Positions 63,958 through 64,000 of a stretch of DNA of 64,000 nucleotides are shown piece by piece. The stretch is taken from contig NZ_LMEA01000011.1 in NCBI RefSeq assembly GCF_001425235.1, forward strand, positions 620,001 to 684,000, read 5' to 3'. How positions within the stretch are numbered: position 1 is the first letter of the stretch; the number at the start of each line of letters is the position of its first letter. The notes beneath the pieces were generated by a model. It was not told where the DNA came from. It made no database searches and worked only from the letters and a program-made list of their open reading frames with translations. The DNA comes from Devosia sp. Root413D1. GTDB taxonomy: Bacteria; Pseudomonadota; Alphaproteobacteria; Rhizobiales; Devosiaceae. The position numbers and the translations under genes are program-made.

Positions 63958-64000
63958 ATGCCCAGCCCGTTAACTCGCCGCGACGCCCTGCGCCTCGTCG
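63958..64000 (+). CDS. N-terminus of a probable Tat-exported protein (3' end outside window)
   Basis: Only 14 residues are visible, MPSPLTRRDALRLV. The TRRDALRL stretch matches a twin-arginine motif. GGAG lies about 9 bases before the ATG. The product cannot be told. The preceding gap (63736-63957) shows no recognised feature. Confidence 0.5.
   Translation, partial: MPSPLTRRDALRLV

Overview
The window is a high-GC chromosomal segment that looks alphaproteobacterial, most likely from the order Hyphomicrobiales and Devosia-like. This is inferred from gene content and repeats, not from a marker gene. Supporting signs are the PuuD/HIUase/PuuE purine pathway, FrcBCA-type sugar transport, DUF3008 and MgtC proteins, and the 'AGGAAAAGT..ACTTTTCC' palindrome common in rhizobia. 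I see no rRNA, tRNA, phage, insertion sequence or CRISPR array. Noncoding gaps are short and filled mainly by dispersed palindromic repeats.

Layout. 1-4.3 kb: tail of a TPR protein, an alpha/beta hydrolase with a 21-bp tandem repeat in its 3' end, an Imm-5-like protein, a TetR regulator with paired operators next to an NTF2-like protein, and a NUDIX hydrolase. 4.4-7.9 kb: metallophosphoesterase, murL and murD2, an alternative route to D-glutamate in peptidoglycan precursors. 8-16 kb: SMR pump, AcuI-type reductase, a membrane TPR regulator, a receiver-like protein, a structured noncoding stretch, small proteins, MgtC, and SoxR with a SoxR box in front of an MFS exporter. 16.4-23.1 kb: SDR, polyol dehydrogenase and an FrcA/FrcC/FrcB-type ABC importer facing a ROK regulator. 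23.2-30.2 kb: GGDEF-EAL protein, topoisomerase IB, adenine deaminase and a CocE-type hydrolase.

30.6-47.3 kb is a purine catabolic island. A leftward series (uraH, xdhA, xdhB, xdhC, a four-gene BMP-type nucleoside/purine ABC importer, puuD, guaD, glcB) faces a rightward fused puuE-uraD gene. Accessory steps lie nearby: adenine deaminase (26.9 kb), ureidoglycine aminohydrolase (56.4 kb), ureidoglycolate lyase (60.2 kb), a nucleoside deaminase (61.8 kb) and a nucleoside phosphorylase (62.6 kb). Together they describe uptake of purine nucleosides or bases and conversion through xanthine, urate and allantoin to glyoxylate, which GlcB condenses with acetyl-CoA. Allantoate amidohydrolase is the one ring-opening step not seen here.

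47.5-53.9 kb holds two ArsR/SRPBCC/VOC modules. The first includes an unusual exported beta-lactamase-like protein fused in frame to an SRPBCC domain that keeps its own internal ribosome-binding site. 54-64 kb has a membrane-anchored DJ-1/PfpI protein next to a GlxA-type AraC regulator, the purine satellites, a cupin, an OmpR-domain/TPR regulator, a YbaY-META protein, two very small membrane or exported proteins, and the start of a Tat-exported protein at the right edge.
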